Part shown: positions 11,341 through 23,959 of the stretch, one piece after another
Layout: every line of letters begins with the position of its first letter
Numbering within the stretch: the first letter of the stretch is position 1
Assembly: GCF_964656455.1 (NCBI RefSeq)
Contig: NC_135715.1
Coordinates: 159,742,437-159,806,436, forward strand
DNA length: 64,000 nt
Source of the DNA: Halichoerus grypus
Lineage: Eukaryota > Chordata > Mammalia > Carnivora > Phocidae
Direction of reading: 5' to 3'
Notes under the pieces: generated by a model
Told to the model about the DNA's origin: nothing
What the model saw: only the letters and a program-made list of their open reading frames with translations
Databases searched by the model: none
Made by a program: the position numbers and the translations under genes

Positions 11341-12959
11341 GCCACTATGTAGTGCTTCTTAAATTTTAAAATGCACACAAATAACTTGAAGATGTTGTTA
11401 AAATGCAATCAAGCGATCCCAGAAGCAAGAAGGTGTGATGGAAGTGGTCCGTCTAGAATCAAGCACAAGTAGGATCAGAAGGAACCCAGTTATCCTCTGC
11501 TGTTATATCAGCATCCCTCCTGCAGGTCATACATGTGGCTAGATGGTGGAGCGAGAGGCCCCTCATGACAAGCTGAAGGAGAAGGAGAAAGTCTGAGCTT
11601 GGTTCACAAATGGGTTGGTTGGAAAAAAGTCCAAGCTTGGTTCACAAATCAGTATGTGCATACAAGCCAGATATGGGCAGTGACTGCACTACAGACCCAC
11701 TCAGAGGTGGTGAGGGGAAGTTCTCCCAATGGGCAGAGTTGTGCACCTGGTTATCCACTCTGTGTAGGAAACAGAGTGGCCCAAGGTTAGGGCATGTATG
11801 TATAGTAGCAAATGGTTTGGCCAGCTGGGCAGGACTTGGAAGGGGAAGGATTGGAAGATGGGGGACAAGAGGCTCATGAATGGGTATATGGGGATGGGCA
11901 CAACGTGTCAAAATGTTCATATTGCACATTAGAAATATAAACTGTTCGCTACATAAATTTAGAAAAAACAATGTGGAAAACTTACTTTCTTCCATTCACA
12001 AAATAAGTTCATCTGACTCTTCAGAATGAGATATTATGCCAAAATAATTGGCTGGATATTATGAAGTTACATCGAAAGCACTTGCTGCTATGTCCGCCTG
12101 AGACCATGTTGGTGAAGGCTACGGGGAACAGACTCTCTTGTGCAGGCTTTGTTGGACTTGTACACACATTTTGGAAAGTGAGTTAGTTGGGCCTCTCAGC
12201 AGTCCCACCCAGAAATCCCAGTTCCTGTTGAAATCTCCCACCATGAAAGAGGCACTAAACAACCAAGTATGTACACAAAATGGCATTTGACATTAGCCCT
12301 CTCTGCCATTGGTCACCCCACTGCTTGACACAGTGGGCGTGGGAAGAGTCATGACAGCAGGGATGGGTGCTCTGCTTCCACGTAGCTGCTGCCACAGCTG
12401 AATGTGCAACCTGCCCCAACACAAGCCAGGACTAGCCCCCAAGTTAGCACCATGGTCCCAGGAGACCAGTTAGCCCCTGGGGGGCACACTGATAACTCCA
12501 CGCTGCAAGGAGCAGTGATTTAACAGAAATAGATATGCATTCTGGGTAAAGGTTTGCCTTGCCTGCCTGTACGGCCTTAGCCATTACCACCTAAGGGCCT
12601 GTGCAATGTTACATGCACCCTCGTAAGATCCCCATGTAACACTGCATCAGACCAGTTTACAGCCAAGTAAGGGCAGCTATTCTACAGCAACAGGGTGAGA
12701 GTGTGACATGTGATCCACTGGTCTTTTCACATCTGTACCACTCAGAAGTGCAATGGATATTGCTCCAATAGAGCAATGGAATGGCCTAGAGAAATGCCAG
12801 CTAGGAGGCTTGGGAGGATGGAGCTCCATCCTCCAGGATGCAGGATACTTGAAATCCAATGGACAGTTAACAAGCTGGCAGAAAATATCTGGACATTTGT
12901 AGCAGAATATGGTTAATATCCATTGTATATAATTAAATTCTTCAAATTGGTAAGTCAAA
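11341..12959. other. Spacer between AOX1 and the AOX pseudogene
   Basis: No gene recognised. A short L1-like stretch at about 12100-12240 (GTTGGTGAAGGCTACGGGGAAC) repeats, with changes, the block at 13110-13250. Confidence 0.4.
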
Positions 12960-13377
12960 AACCTAATAGAAAATAGTCAAAGGACAGAAGAATAAATACA
13001 AATATTCACTAAATGTATAGCAAGATGGAAGAAACCTAAAAATAATAAGAAATGCCAATTTTGGACTGTCCCTTCCCCCACATATTTGAAAAATGGTAGC
13101 ATGGATAATACGCAGTGTTGGTGAAGGCTGTGGGGGAACAGATAATCTCTCATACATGATTCGCCATATTAGCACACACATTTTGGAAGGTGAGTGATTT
13201 GGACCTAGCAACATGCTTACCCTTCAACCCAGAAATTCCAGTTCTCAGAATTTGTGCAGCAGAAATACTTGCTCAATGTGCCACATTAAAGCCTAAGAGT
13301 TTTCATTGCAGCATTGTTTGTAATAGTGAAAAATGGAAAACAAATTAATGTGAACTAATAGAGGACAGTTTATGGCA
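12960..13377 (+). mobile_element. Old L1 fragment
   Basis: Degenerate L1 ORF2 3' sequence (AGTGTTGGTGAAGGCTGTGG, TTCAACCCAGAAATTCCAG, GCAGCATTGTTTGTAATAG). It is older and more mutated than the L1 piece that follows directly at 13378. Confidence 0.65.
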
Positions 13378-14232
13378 ATAATGAAAAGGCTAACAGACAC
13401 ATGAAAAAGTGCTCCACATCATTCAGCATCAGGGAAATACAAATCAAAACCACAATGAGATACCACCTCACACCGGTCAGAATGGCTAAAATTAACAAGT
13501 CAGGAAACGACAGATGTTGGTGAAGATGCAGAGGAAGGAGAACCCTCTTACATTGTTGATGGGAATGCAAACTGGTGCAGCTACTCTGGAAAACAGTATG
13601 GAGGTTCCTCAAAAAGTTAAAAATAGAACTACCGTGTGATCCAGTGATCACACTACTAGGTATTTATCCAAAGAATACAAAATTAGTGATTCAAAGGGAC
13701 ACCTGCACCCCAGTGTTTATAGCAGGAATGTCCACAATAGCCAAACTATGGAAAGAACCTAGATGTCCATCGACAGATGAATGGCTAAATAAGATGTGGT
13801 ATATATACAATGGAATATTACTCAGCCATCAAAAAATGAAAATTTTGCCATTTGCAGCAACGTGGATGGAACTAGAGGGTATTATGCTAAGCAAAATAAG
13901 TCAGAGAAAGACAAATACCATATGATTTCACTCATATGTGGAATTTAAGAAACAGACAACATAGGGGACGGGAAGGAAAAATAAAATAAGATAAAGACAG
14001 GGAGGCAAACCATAAAAGACTCTTAACTATAGGGAACAAACAGGGTTGCTGGAGGGGAGGTAGGTGGGGGGATGGGGTAACTGGGTGATGGGCATTAAGG
14101 AGGGCACATCATGTGATGGGCACTAGGTGTTATAGGCAACTGATGAATCACTAAATTCTACCCCTGAAACTGATAGTATACTATATGTTAACTGACTTGA
14201 ATTTAAATTAAAAATGTTTTTAAAAAGAGAAA
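13378..14232 (+). mobile_element. Younger L1 3' fragment
   Basis: End of L1 ORF2 in the forward direction with only a few lesions. A 116-residue open stretch at 13575-13925 carries the motifs [18 protein letters not shown] and MWYIYNG. The 3' UTR ends in an A-rich tail near 14232. It is 5'-truncated and abuts an older L1 piece. Confidence 0.9.
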
Positions 14233-14239
14233 AAAAAAG

Positions 14240-14395
14240 TAACATTTATTGAAAACTTACTAGGTGCCAGGCACTGTTCCAAGTACTTTGCATGTATGAG
14301 CTGATTTAATCCTCACAACAACCCCGAGAGACGTACAGCCTCTTTGTCCATTTCACAGGCGAGGCAATTGAGGCACAGAGAGCCTAAGTAACCTG
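14240..14395 (-). mobile_element. MIR SINE fragment
   Basis: Reverse complement of the MIR core: GTGCCAGGCACTGTTCCAAG, then TTTAATCCTCACAACAACCC, then TTTCACAGGCGAGGC. Confidence 0.8.
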
Positions 14396-15625
14396 AAAAA
14401 AAGCAGAATTTGAAATAGTATGAATAGTTGATTTCACTTTTTAGAAACCAACAAAAAAATTCATGTATGTAAACATATGTGTGTAGGGAAATTCTGTATA
14501 TATATGGAGGAGTCTGGTAATCGTTAACTCTGAAAAGTGAACATTGGGAAGGAGTATTTTCATTTTCTGCTTTATACACTTTTGTATTTTTGATTTTTTT
14601 AAAAAAAACAAGCATTGGTTTTAGAATTTAAAAACAAATGCATTAACACCTAAAAATGCACCTGAATGCATTGTGTCTGCCGGATTTAGTTCCATTTCAC
14701 TGACCAAAGAAGGTTTTGTTGCTGATTATAAGAAGAAATTTTATTCCAGGGCAGGAAAATTATGCATTGTTTAAGAACTACATTGAGATTGAAGTTCAAC
14801 TTGGCTTAAGGCAGGAAGAAAATGGGGGTAGCAGAGGAAGATGGGGAAATAAGAGGATTGGGAGCATAGACAGACAGGATTTGATTAGAGGAAAAACAGA
14901 GAGCAGACTCCTCAGTGCAGAAACAGACCCCAGGAGAAGTCTAAAATTCTGCCCCTCCACCCTCCTCACAGCCCTCCTGAAGGCAGATGACCACATTCAG
15001 GGGCACACTCAAGTTCTCTCATTCTCCCCTTGAGAGGTACAGTGAATTTCATGTGCATTCAGCAGCCTGACCATTTGGGGGAATGCTTAATTATCCTCAT
15101 TCTTCCTCCCACCAGTATTTTTAAGCTCCCCTGTCCTAGGCACTGGGAACCAGTTACCTGCCTTCATGGAGCTTACACTCTGGTGAAGTTATTGAATGAC
15201 TTGCCTTCGAGGTGGTCTGCTTTGACTTTTCCTCATATCCTCTGGATCTTTATAAGATCACACATAACCTCGAGATTGGAGGGTAACGAGTTAATGATTT
15301 GACCAAACATAACAACCGGTAAACTGAAAAGGACATAGGAATAAATAGAGATCATTTCAACTCCTGAAATACATTTTTAACAAGATCATTTGGAGGAGGA
15401 AATGGCTTTCTTCATTCCAAGTAATAAAAGATTTTTTAGGTAGCCATACTCAAATTCAAAATCATTTATGTAACGGCTCAGCTTTAATATGTACTCAACT
15501 AGTTAGACTCATGTCAAAGTAATTGCTGTTATAATCACCTAAATGCATTTTTCTTTTTTCCTTTTTTTGGGAAACCACTGCTGTAGCGAGAGCAATGCTC
15601 AGCTTCATTGTCCAAACTCTGAAAC
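14396..15625. other. Spacer or 5' part of the AOX pseudogene
   Basis: Exons 1-3 of the second AOX gene should lie in or before this stretch but were not found with confidence. A possible exon 2 scrap at about 14752-14797 is discussed under rejected items. Around 15105-15190 there is a weak L2-like block. Confidence 0.4.
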
Positions 15626-15736
15626 CACGTCTCCGTCCCCGCCTGCCTGGGGCCCATCTTCTGCTCTCTCTTTGGAGCTACCGTCACCACTGCAGAAGCT
15701 GCAAGAAGCAGCAAAACCAGGATTCGCCTAGTTCAA
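15626..15736 (+). pseudogene. AOX3P: AOX pseudogene exon 4 remnant (residues ~69-103)
   Basis: Frame from CAC at 15626 reads HVSVPACLGPIFCSLFGATV followed by TTAEAARSSKTRIRLVQ, matching the family block HPANACLIPICSLYGAAV...TRIHPVQ. The donor GTAAGA is good. No AG directly precedes the exon (AAAC instead), so the acceptor looks lost. The frame itself has no stop. Confidence 0.85.
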
Positions 15737-16978
15737 GTAAGAGTATATGTTAACAAGTTCAGAATAACTATGGATTTAGGGGGCTTCTTTAGTGGTCTGA
15801 GCCATGGGTTAGGGTTTTAGAGGACCAAGATGGCAGGTAAAGGTTTTCATCCCTTTTATAGGAAGAAAAGTTACCCTTTTCTTAAGTTCTTTTATCCTTC
15901 TCCGGATTTCTGTATTACCATTTGAAGTTTGTTATACTTCTGTAAAAATGTGAGGGGAGGTGGTCCAGAGGGAGTGACACCCCATCTGTGTCACCTTGGA
16001 CCGTCTCATTGCCTCAGGGAGGAATCCTCCCTTCAGGAAGGCTGTGGGTCCTATGCACACAGAAAGGGGACAATTCACCTTTATCTTGGTTCCTGTAATA
16101 AAATGAGAAAAATAAGGAGGCGTATTCTATGTTTGGTCCGTGTAAATAGTCATGCTACAAATTCTACCAGAAAAAAAAAAAAATACTTCTGTGATTTGGA
16201 TATTTGAATTTCGCATGTTATGTAGTAGTCTTTAATCAAGACTATATTTGTTGAATATTCCCTAAACTGAGTTCTAAAGCCCTTGGGAGTGAGGATTGTG
16301 TCTGTTGTAAAAATAGCTTCCCAGACCATAAGGAATTGGTTGACCTAAAGGTTGCTGGCAGGCCACTGAGCCAGAGGCCAGAAGGAAGAAATATCACGGG
16401 GCTTTTTGTCCTTTTGGCTTCAAGAAACTCCTCGGATCGTCAGAGGTACAGGTGCATTAATCTCAAGGCTGATTTTTGTATAGGATTTTTTAACTCATGT
16501 ACTGAAGATGCATTAGTGAAAATGTCCCAAAGTGAATGGAACACCAGATAACCCTCCAACATCAGAACAGGAAATGAAAAGTCGAAAAGCTGGAGCTCTC
16601 TTTATGAACAGAAGACTTTACAATAAATCCCTCCAATTCCAATTCTTTTTTTTCCCCCCAAGCAGTAGCAGAATGAGAGAGGCAACAAAGTAGACGCAGA
16701 TGATCTCAATGTCTGTGGTCTTGGTTGAATCCAAACTGGGCTCTTGAAGCCATGCCCTGAATTGACTTTGAGGGCTTCCTCTCCCAACTGCCTCCATGGA
16801 GTCTCTACCCAGAAAGCTTCTGTCAGCATCTTAAATGTGAACAATTACAGCATTTCTAGTGGATTCCTGACAGGCCTGTGCCTACCTCTGCCTTTGCCAA
16901 TCAGAAGCCTCTGTCTCATTTCTGAGAGCTTTCTGCCCATCACTTTTAGCCTGGATCCTCTGTGTTCTTTGTTTTTAG
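15737..16978. other. AOX3P: AOX pseudogene intron
   Basis: About 1.2 kb between exons 4 and 5. No repeat family or other gene recognised; a short A-run lies near 16171. Confidence 0.5.
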
Positions 16979-17100
16979 GAAGTTTGCTAATGGCCATGGC
17001 ACCCAGTATGGATTCTGCACCCCAGGCATGGTAAGGAGCATCAACACTCCGAAGGAACCATCTGGAGCCCTCCACAGAGCGGTCCATGGGAAGCTTGGGG
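16979..17100 (+). pseudogene. AOX3P: AOX pseudogene exon 5 remnant (second 2Fe-2S domain)
   Basis: Acceptor GTTTTTAG and donor GTGAGT are both fine. The readable frame contains NGHGTQYGFCTPGMVRSIN and ends GKLGG, against the family CHGTQCGFCTPGMVMSIY...ALGG. A net 2-base loss near the 5' end puts a TAA in the frame entered from exon 4. The cluster ligand C114 is Tyr here, while C117 is kept. Confidence 0.92.
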
Positions 17101-19789
17101 GTGAGTCACAAACCCCTACACTGCAGAAGGAATATTGTCTTTAACAAGAGGACCAGAGACGCTTGAACATTTTCCTCCAGGGAAGTGGGCCAAAGGACTT
17201 GACATGGATCTTTATGATCCATGCCTCTCAAGCAGTGTTGGCAAGGATTATCCAACCCTGTTTAGCAGAAGGGTAAACTGAGGCAGCCAGCCAGAAAGTA
17301 AAGTGAATTTTCCATATGACTATTACATTCTTGGCACCATATCAATTGTTCCTGATCATTTTAGTGTAACGTATGTTTGGAAAGCATATGCTTATTGAAT
17401 CCATGTGCATGGGTAACTTTGATGCAATTGCAGTGTTAATGGAAGGGGGTGTCTGGAAATATTAGGACTTGAGAAATCTTTTAATTATGTACTTAGAGCT
17501 AGCTAAAAGAAGCAATGACTTTGGGGTTGTTTTTATTTTCGTTGTAGCTGTTGCTGCTATACTTGTTATTTAAGTATTATTAATGCTTAGGAAATCGTAG
17601 TTTTCAGTTAGGAATTCGGAAAAAATCACTTATGACTCATAAACTTACATTCAGTTGAAATGCCTTAAGACTTTTAAAGTGGTATTTCCCCCTTCTGCCT
17701 TTTGGAAACTTTTAAATTCTTATTAAGTTTCAAATATTCATTCTGTTCTATTAAGATACTTTTTAACTTTTATTCTATTATTTGAAAATCTGATGAACAT
17801 TGCCTTCGATCTGCACATAAGTTGTTGATTAAAATATCAGACACAGTAAGCCAAGCAAAGAACTCTGAGAAAATTAAGCAACACTGTTAACATAGAGCTA
17901 TTGTTCAGTCAAGTACAGACCTTCCTGTGGTATCATGCATTTAGATTTCTCTATCCCCTCCACAGAGGGAGCACAGACACCATCAGGTGGCTTGTGAGAT
18001 CCCCATGCACTGTGTCTACAGCACTGATCAGTTTCTCAGTCTAGAAATCTCATCTCAAAAGGCATCGAGGCTAGTTTTCCTGAGTACCCAGTCTCCTCTT
18101 TGGGACTGCTGCCCTAGGCCCTCTCATCAATACTCCATTCCAAAAGAGATCCAGAAAGCTATCCAAGAGCAAAGTCAACCTCACCTAAATCCATCTTTTT
18201 GGAAACCAGGATCCATGGTCACCTGTCTCCAGTGCTCTAGCCCTGCTCTGGTTTTCTGTGATGTTTCTAAAAGATTACTGACCATGGCTTCACAATCTCA
18301 TTCACAAATTATTTTAAGGTCATGGGACATAATTCGCCTTGACTGATCTGACCATTTGAATAAATTTAAAGGCTAAGCCCTTTCTTATAATCTCCACATA
18401 TCCTGGGCTTCAAGTCTTGTTTTAACTATGCTTGTCTGATGCTTTTAATTTACAAAGCATTCCTTTGGTGAGAAATATGGAAGCAAAAATAGGAATAAGT
18501 TCTGCCTTCTCTCTGACTTCTGTTAATATTCTATCTTCATTGAGCAGTATATTGAGTCTCTGATACATTTTAGGCTGATAGTATTTTCTGCAAAATACAT
18601 CCCTTAGACAACTGGACATTGCTCTGCACCACACTTTTGCCTTTGTTGTCAGTTTGCCCCAGTACTTCCATCATTTGCTCACATCGTTTCTTTGTTTTTG
18701 CTGGTCAGAGAGCAGTCTGGTTACAGTGCCTTCCCAAGTCCTTAGTTCTTCCTCATTTATAATTATATCCTCCAAATTACATTTCTGAGCGCTTCCTGTG
18801 CATTTTATGCTATATTTTCTTGTTACAGTTTCTGGTAAGTGGGAAAAAGTCCATCACTGTTCTGTACTGTCTGAATTTGGCTTTTTATAAGCCTGTGGCC
18901 CTGAGTAACAACACTGGTATTCTTCTCCTTCTCTTGTTATAAACCCAAACAAGTTCTCCCCCAAACATTCTGTCACAGGCTCTGTGGTTAGCTTGACAGC
19001 CATTCCCCTCATTTATTCCTCTCATTTCTGAGCCAGGCAAGAACTTTTTAATCCCCTCTTCCTTAGAAATGGTAGAATTTTTTAAACCTGGGTAATTGAA
19101 GGGTCCCTTCCCAGCCGTATCCTTCCTCTGTTTCAGTTTTCTCATTTGCTTCAGGGAAGCCCCATCCACACCTTTGGTTGGACCAAGTGACCTGTGTTGT
19201 CCACCCTGCTGAGAGCTAGATGTTGGTTCAACAGATAGGATGGGATTGGAGTTATGAAGAGATCCCATATTGCGGCTGCCGAGGATACTTCCGACCAAGG
19301 AAGCTGGGTTCAATAAGCCAGAAGTAGGAGTCTCAACATTTAGCCAAAAACTGGGGGCCTAGCAATTGGTATAAAAAACAAGGAAGACCAAAGATCAGAG
19401 GGTCCAGTTAAAAAACAGGAAGGAAAGAAGTAGTGAATCTAGATAGTTACCTTCAGCAAGCACTGAAGAGAGTTGTGGGTGCATTTCTGTTTGTTTCTCT
19501 TTAAGCTCTCGCCCTCAAAGTCTATACCCTCTTCTTTCCTTTGAGGTTCCTGGATTTCCTTTCATGTTTATATTTTATGATCATATGGTCTCTGCCTTCT
19601 TCGTTAGTTTTTTTTTTTTTTTAATATGGCCAGATACCATTAGTGGGTCTCATCCCTCTGGGTTTGGGTGATGGCTAGTAGACAACAGTAGCTTCACTGC
19701 ACCAAAATTTCAAGTCCTCTCTCTTAATACCCTAGTCTGTGCTTTCGTATCTAGACACCCCCAAGTGGCCACCTTGTACCGAGTACTTC

Positions 19790-19916
19790 CTGTAGTAGTG
19801 GCTCTGTGCCAACTGTGCAGAAGACAAAACTGAAGTCCAGAGTGCTCAAGCTATTGCCCAAGATCCCACCACTAGCAAGTGGAAGGGTCAGGACTTGAAC
19901 CCAGGCAATCTGGTTG
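19790..19916 (-). mobile_element. MIR SINE fragment
   Basis: Reverse complement MIR core: ACTGAAGTCCAGAGTGCTCA, then AGGACTTGAACCCAGGC. A CAN-SINE is inserted at its end. Confidence 0.7.
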
Positions 19917-19932
19917 TAGAATCTGTGTTCTT

Positions 19933-20129
19933 TTTCTTTTTTTAAGATTTTATGTATTTATTTGACAGAGAGACCCAGTGAGAGAGGGAACACAAGCAGG
20001 GGGAGTGAGAGAGGGAGAAGCAGGCTTCCTGCTGAGCAGGGAGCCTGACGCAGGGCTCGATCCCAGGACCCTGGGGTCATGACCCAAGGCAAAGGCAGAC
20101 ACTTAATGACTAAGCCACCCAGGAGCCCC
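19933..20129 (-). mobile_element. CAN-SINE, full length, reverse
   Basis: T-rich start, AAGATTTTATGTATTTATTTGA, and the reversed head ending CCACCCAGGAGCCCC. It is flanked by a perfect 16-bp duplication TAGAATCTGTGTTCTT at 19917-19932 and 20130-20145. Confidence 0.95.
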
Positions 20130-21492
20130 TAGAATCTGTGTTCTTAACACCCTCATCTGAATCTACTTATTTTCCCGATACCGTTTTCTTTGCTATTTTT
20201 CCTGGAGAATTACCAGCACCCCTTTACTATGATTATTACTTCCCTGCGTGCCCCCCCCCCACAATATAGCTAGTGTCCTCTTTGGTTTCATATTTTGGAG
20301 TATCATCCAGGTAAGGTTTTAGTCTTCTCCTGTACTTACTTCTTTCTCACACTTATTCACGAACGCTTCTGTAAGCATTAGTTGAGTGCCTTCTGTGCTA
20401 TGAGTAGTGTGACCATGGTTCATACCCTTAGGGAGAATCAGTCCCAATCAGCATTTCTGAGTCAGGGACAATTCATGTCATCAAGGGACCCATGAATACG
20501 CAGAATTTTGCGCAAAGTGTGTGTGTATTCACATGTGACTTTGAGGGTATATTCACAGAACAGAACTATCATCAGATTCTCAAGAGTCTGTGACTGCCTC
20601 CCAGAAAGGTGAGAATCACTGGTCTAAAGGAACACAGAAATAACTATAAAGGACAGTGACATCCTGCTTAGATCAAGGCGCCATGCTCCCAAACATGCTT
20701 TCCCAACCATGTGAGAGTACTCCCTCTTTGATCGGGTCAGTCCTTCCAATGTTCTATGATTTTTTAATACCATCTAGTGACTGTCAGGAACTTTAAAGGG
20801 TCTGAGATTTTACTTACAAGCTAACAAGTTGGGCTGGTGCAGTTCGATGGATGATAGCAGAACACACAGGACTCCTGAGTCAGAGACAAAGACTTGATTC
20901 TTCACAGGAAGAGTATAGCTAGAGTCTTAGCATTTCCTATTAGCTCCCCAAGCCCCAATTCCCACAAGGCAACGTGGGCCAGGTGACACCAGATGTGCAG
21001 TAGGTTGCATTTCAGCAGAAGAACCCTGAGATTAGGGAGCTCACATTTTTATAATGGGTCGTAAGCCACCCACAAGGTGATGTTCTCTTTAGGATACTGG
21101 ACCGTAAGCATTCCTGCTAATTCCTTCACAGAGAGTCACGGCTGCTCGCTATAACAACATCCTTGGAAAGATAGTCTGGAACAGAAGCAGTCAGCGCCTC
21201 TGCTCATTCAGCCTGTTCATCTCTGGCATGTGACTTGTACTCCGCGAGGGGTTTCCTCAGTCCTTTCCCTTCCTCGTCACTGATTTCCTGCTTTGCACAG
21301 TTCCATGGAGTGCACTCCAGAACTGTGTCCTAAATGTCTTCTGAGGATACTAGCTCAATCTAGAAAAACTACCAGGATTTTATATATGATTTTGGAGGTA
21401 GGGGAGGAGAGTCCCAGTTAGAACAAGGGAGACATGCCAAGGGTAGAGACGTGGCCTTTGGGTTGAAATATCACGCATTTCCTTCTCCCTGG

Positions 21493-21537
21493 GTAATGTC
21501 TGCTGCGGTCCTGGGCAGAGACCCGTTGTGAAGAGTG
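21493..21537 (+). pseudogene. AOX3P: Possible AOX pseudogene exon 6 remnant
   Basis: Reads GNVCCGPGQRPVVKS against the family GNLCRCTGYRPIIDA, in the right place between exons 5 and 8. The acceptor would be GG in place of AG. Cluster ligand C149 is kept, C151 is Gly. The match is short, so this is a moderate call. Confidence 0.5.
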
Positions 21538-22944
21538 TTTTAGTCCTGGGAGTGGGAAACTACTGGCAGCTGCTGAGCCTGCTCTTCTGCATTCAGTAGC
21601 AAAGCATCACACCCATGACGTGGAATTGGTTTTCAAGGAAAGCACAATATTGTGCATTAGAGACTCAGGTTTACCATTTTGCCCATCTCAGTGAGGGTAG
21701 CCACTGATATCTTTCTCAGAAACGCAGGCAGGTAGCACCTTAATGGCTTATTCAAAAGGAAAGCTTATAAAAATACCATATTCTGACTGAAAACGGATTA
21801 GGCCATCTTCCTAATGTCTAGCTTTGTGACGAGGAGAAGCAGAGAAGAGTCTGTTCCTCACATTGCCATTTCAGCTGCACATTTTATGGAATCACAGCCC
21901 AAGTAAAACATTTTTGCGAAATAGATGCCCGTCCTCTCTGAATCCGATTCCGTCTCTGATTAGTACTAATGGTCTATGAGGAAGAGAGGAGAAACCATTT
22001 CCATCTTTCATGTTGTGCAGAATCAGTAGCCACTGAGCATATGTAACATCCACAGAGCATTAGCGTCAGACCCTCCTCTGCCCACTCCCTCCACACACAG
22101 CCCCCAAAAACCTATAAGTAACTAAGAGAGACAATACGGAATTATTAATTTTAAAAATACAGTTTTCTCCTGCAAAAATATACCTTATAAGCTGCAGAAA
22201 TTGTATAGCCAGAGATGTTTGGATTCCTAAATTGTTAAAAAGGAAAAAAAAAAGGATGTGGAAAATGAGAAATGAGTTAAGATGATGCCAAAGGGGACAT
22301 GCAAGGAAGTATGTCCACAGAAAAGACTGAGGAATGGAGACTAGAGAACTATGTAAACAAAATAGACATGAATAATCCATGTAAAACTTCTGTTATGGTG
22401 CATTGCAGCTGTAAATATTAGTATTACAATTTACCTGAGCTGGGGAAGCAAGACAAATTGCAGTAAGATGTATTTATATATTTGTTCATTTATTTTTCAA
22501 GTCATTTATTCATTCATTATTTATTTGAAATTATGTGTTCTAGAATCTAGGTACCTTCCATTGTCACCTATATTTCATTTTGTTTCCTCATGAATTTAAA
22601 GATTACTTGAGTCAATTTAATTAGCCAGAACACTGTCATCAGATAAACACAGAGGAAAGACCTGTGCCAGATTCCCAGGCTAAAATAGATGGAGGGGTTA
22701 TAGATTTGGCAGAAGGAAGACTCCTTCAGGGGAGCCAGCCCCTGGCTCTCAGTGGCAGCCGGGGATCGGTCTTCTCTTGGGCAGCCTGCTCCCCACTCCT
22801 GTCTCTTGGTTGTTTTGAGCATTAGAGGCCTTAATGAATGGGAAGTGCTGGACTGTGGTAGACAGCCAGGAAATTATAGTTGTTATTAACAATTACAGGC
22901 AATACAGTTATGTTTTACAAGCATGAACTTCGTTATCAAAATGC

Positions 22945-23125
22945 ATAGCTTCAAATTCTGCTATTCTTTAGCTATATAACCTGATAAATTATTTAACATT
23001 CCTAAGCCTCTGTTTCCTTATCTGTAAAAGAAGATTATGATCATGAGGATTTAAATTATATCATGTCTGTAAAGTACAAATCAGGCTGAGCACATACCGA
23101 GTGCTAAATAAAATGTCTACTACAA
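22945..23125 (+). mobile_element. MIR SINE fragment
   Basis: Forward MIR core: CCTAAGCCTCTGTTTCCTTA, TCTGTAAAAGAAGATTATGA, GAGCACATACCGAGTGCTAAAT. Confidence 0.75.
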
Positions 23126-23133
23126 TTAATACC

Positions 23134-23187
23134 CCTACTACTACCACTGCTGCTACCACCACCATCATCATCATCATCATCATCATT
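23134..23187. repeat. Trinucleotide tract (TAC/TGC/CAT)
   Basis: Imperfect CTA/CCA triplets passing into eight clean ATC units. Open reading frames across it are artefacts of the triplet repeat. Confidence 0.9.
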
Positions 23188-23604
23188 AATACCTCTTTTG
23201 ATATTACAACTGTAGGAATCCTGCTTTGCCATCCTTGTTTTTCTTTAATAGAGTTCATCTTGCTGTCAAATGAATGGGGAAGGGAAATGTTGCTTGGGTC
23301 AAGAAGAAAAGAAGCCTGAGAACAAAGCTAGTGTGTCTTTCTTTCTCCTCTTTTATCTGCAACTTTCCATATCTGGTCTGTAAGGATGAACCTGACCAAC
23401 AGGGCTTGGAGTGCTGGTGGGGACCTCGTGAACGTTCTAAAAGCACTTGTCCTTCTCCCAGTGCTTCTACCCCTTCCCTTCCATTGGCCCTCAACCACCA
23501 CAAACCCAAGTCTTCCTGGGAGGAAGGAATCCCCGTGCCGGGCCTGTAGGAAATGACAACTCGCCAAAGATGGTTCCAGCATGGGGACACCAACTTTGGG
23601 AAGA

Positions 23605-23775
23605 CAGGACCCAGCTCAAGTCCCAGCCCTGAAACTTTCCAGCTTGGGTTTAACTTCCTCCTCGGTATACTTGGGATAATCCTTCAAGGGAAGTATTAGA
23701 TGGGAAGACTAGATGACACACATGAGTGATGTACATAAAGTCCCAAACACTGTGATAAGCACATTGCTGTTACAT
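23605..23775 (+). mobile_element. MIR SINE fragment
   Basis: Forward MIR pattern: AGTCCCAGCCCTGAAACTTT, TTTAACTTCCTCCTCGGTAT, GATAAGCACATTGCTGTTA. Confidence 0.65.
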
Positions 23776-23959
23776 AGTCAATGCCAGTTTTTCCTAATGA
23801 CTGATGTTTGGAATTGTTCTTAGAACAGTCTTGGCAAGAAATGGCTTTCTAGAAATTAGAAATTAACTAATTTAATTATTTATTAAATATTATGATTTAA
23901 TACATTATATAATTATTTAATTATAAATTAAATAATTTTATAAAATTAAAAATTAAAAA

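Larger units (their letters stand above)
17101..21492. other. AOX3P: AOX pseudogene intron with MIR and SINE
   Basis: A MIR-like block at about 19790-19920, a CAN-SINE at 19933-20129 and a weak L2-like block at 20360-20650. The rest looks unique and non-coding. Confidence 0.5.

Noticed and set aside
14752..14797. Possible exon 2 of the AOX pseudogene (reads LRTTLRL, near the family LRKKLRL)
   Set aside because: The similarity spans an expected exon border, the matching stretch is very short and the supposed donor is AT. Probably chance.
18885..19313. 142-residue reverse open frame
   Set aside because: No recognised domain, no codon or splice support, and it lies in an intron of the pseudogene; expected by chance in this length of sequence.
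23061..23319. Methionine/valine-rich and threonine/isoleucine-rich open frames
   Set aside because: They are translations of the trinucleotide repeat at 23134-23187.
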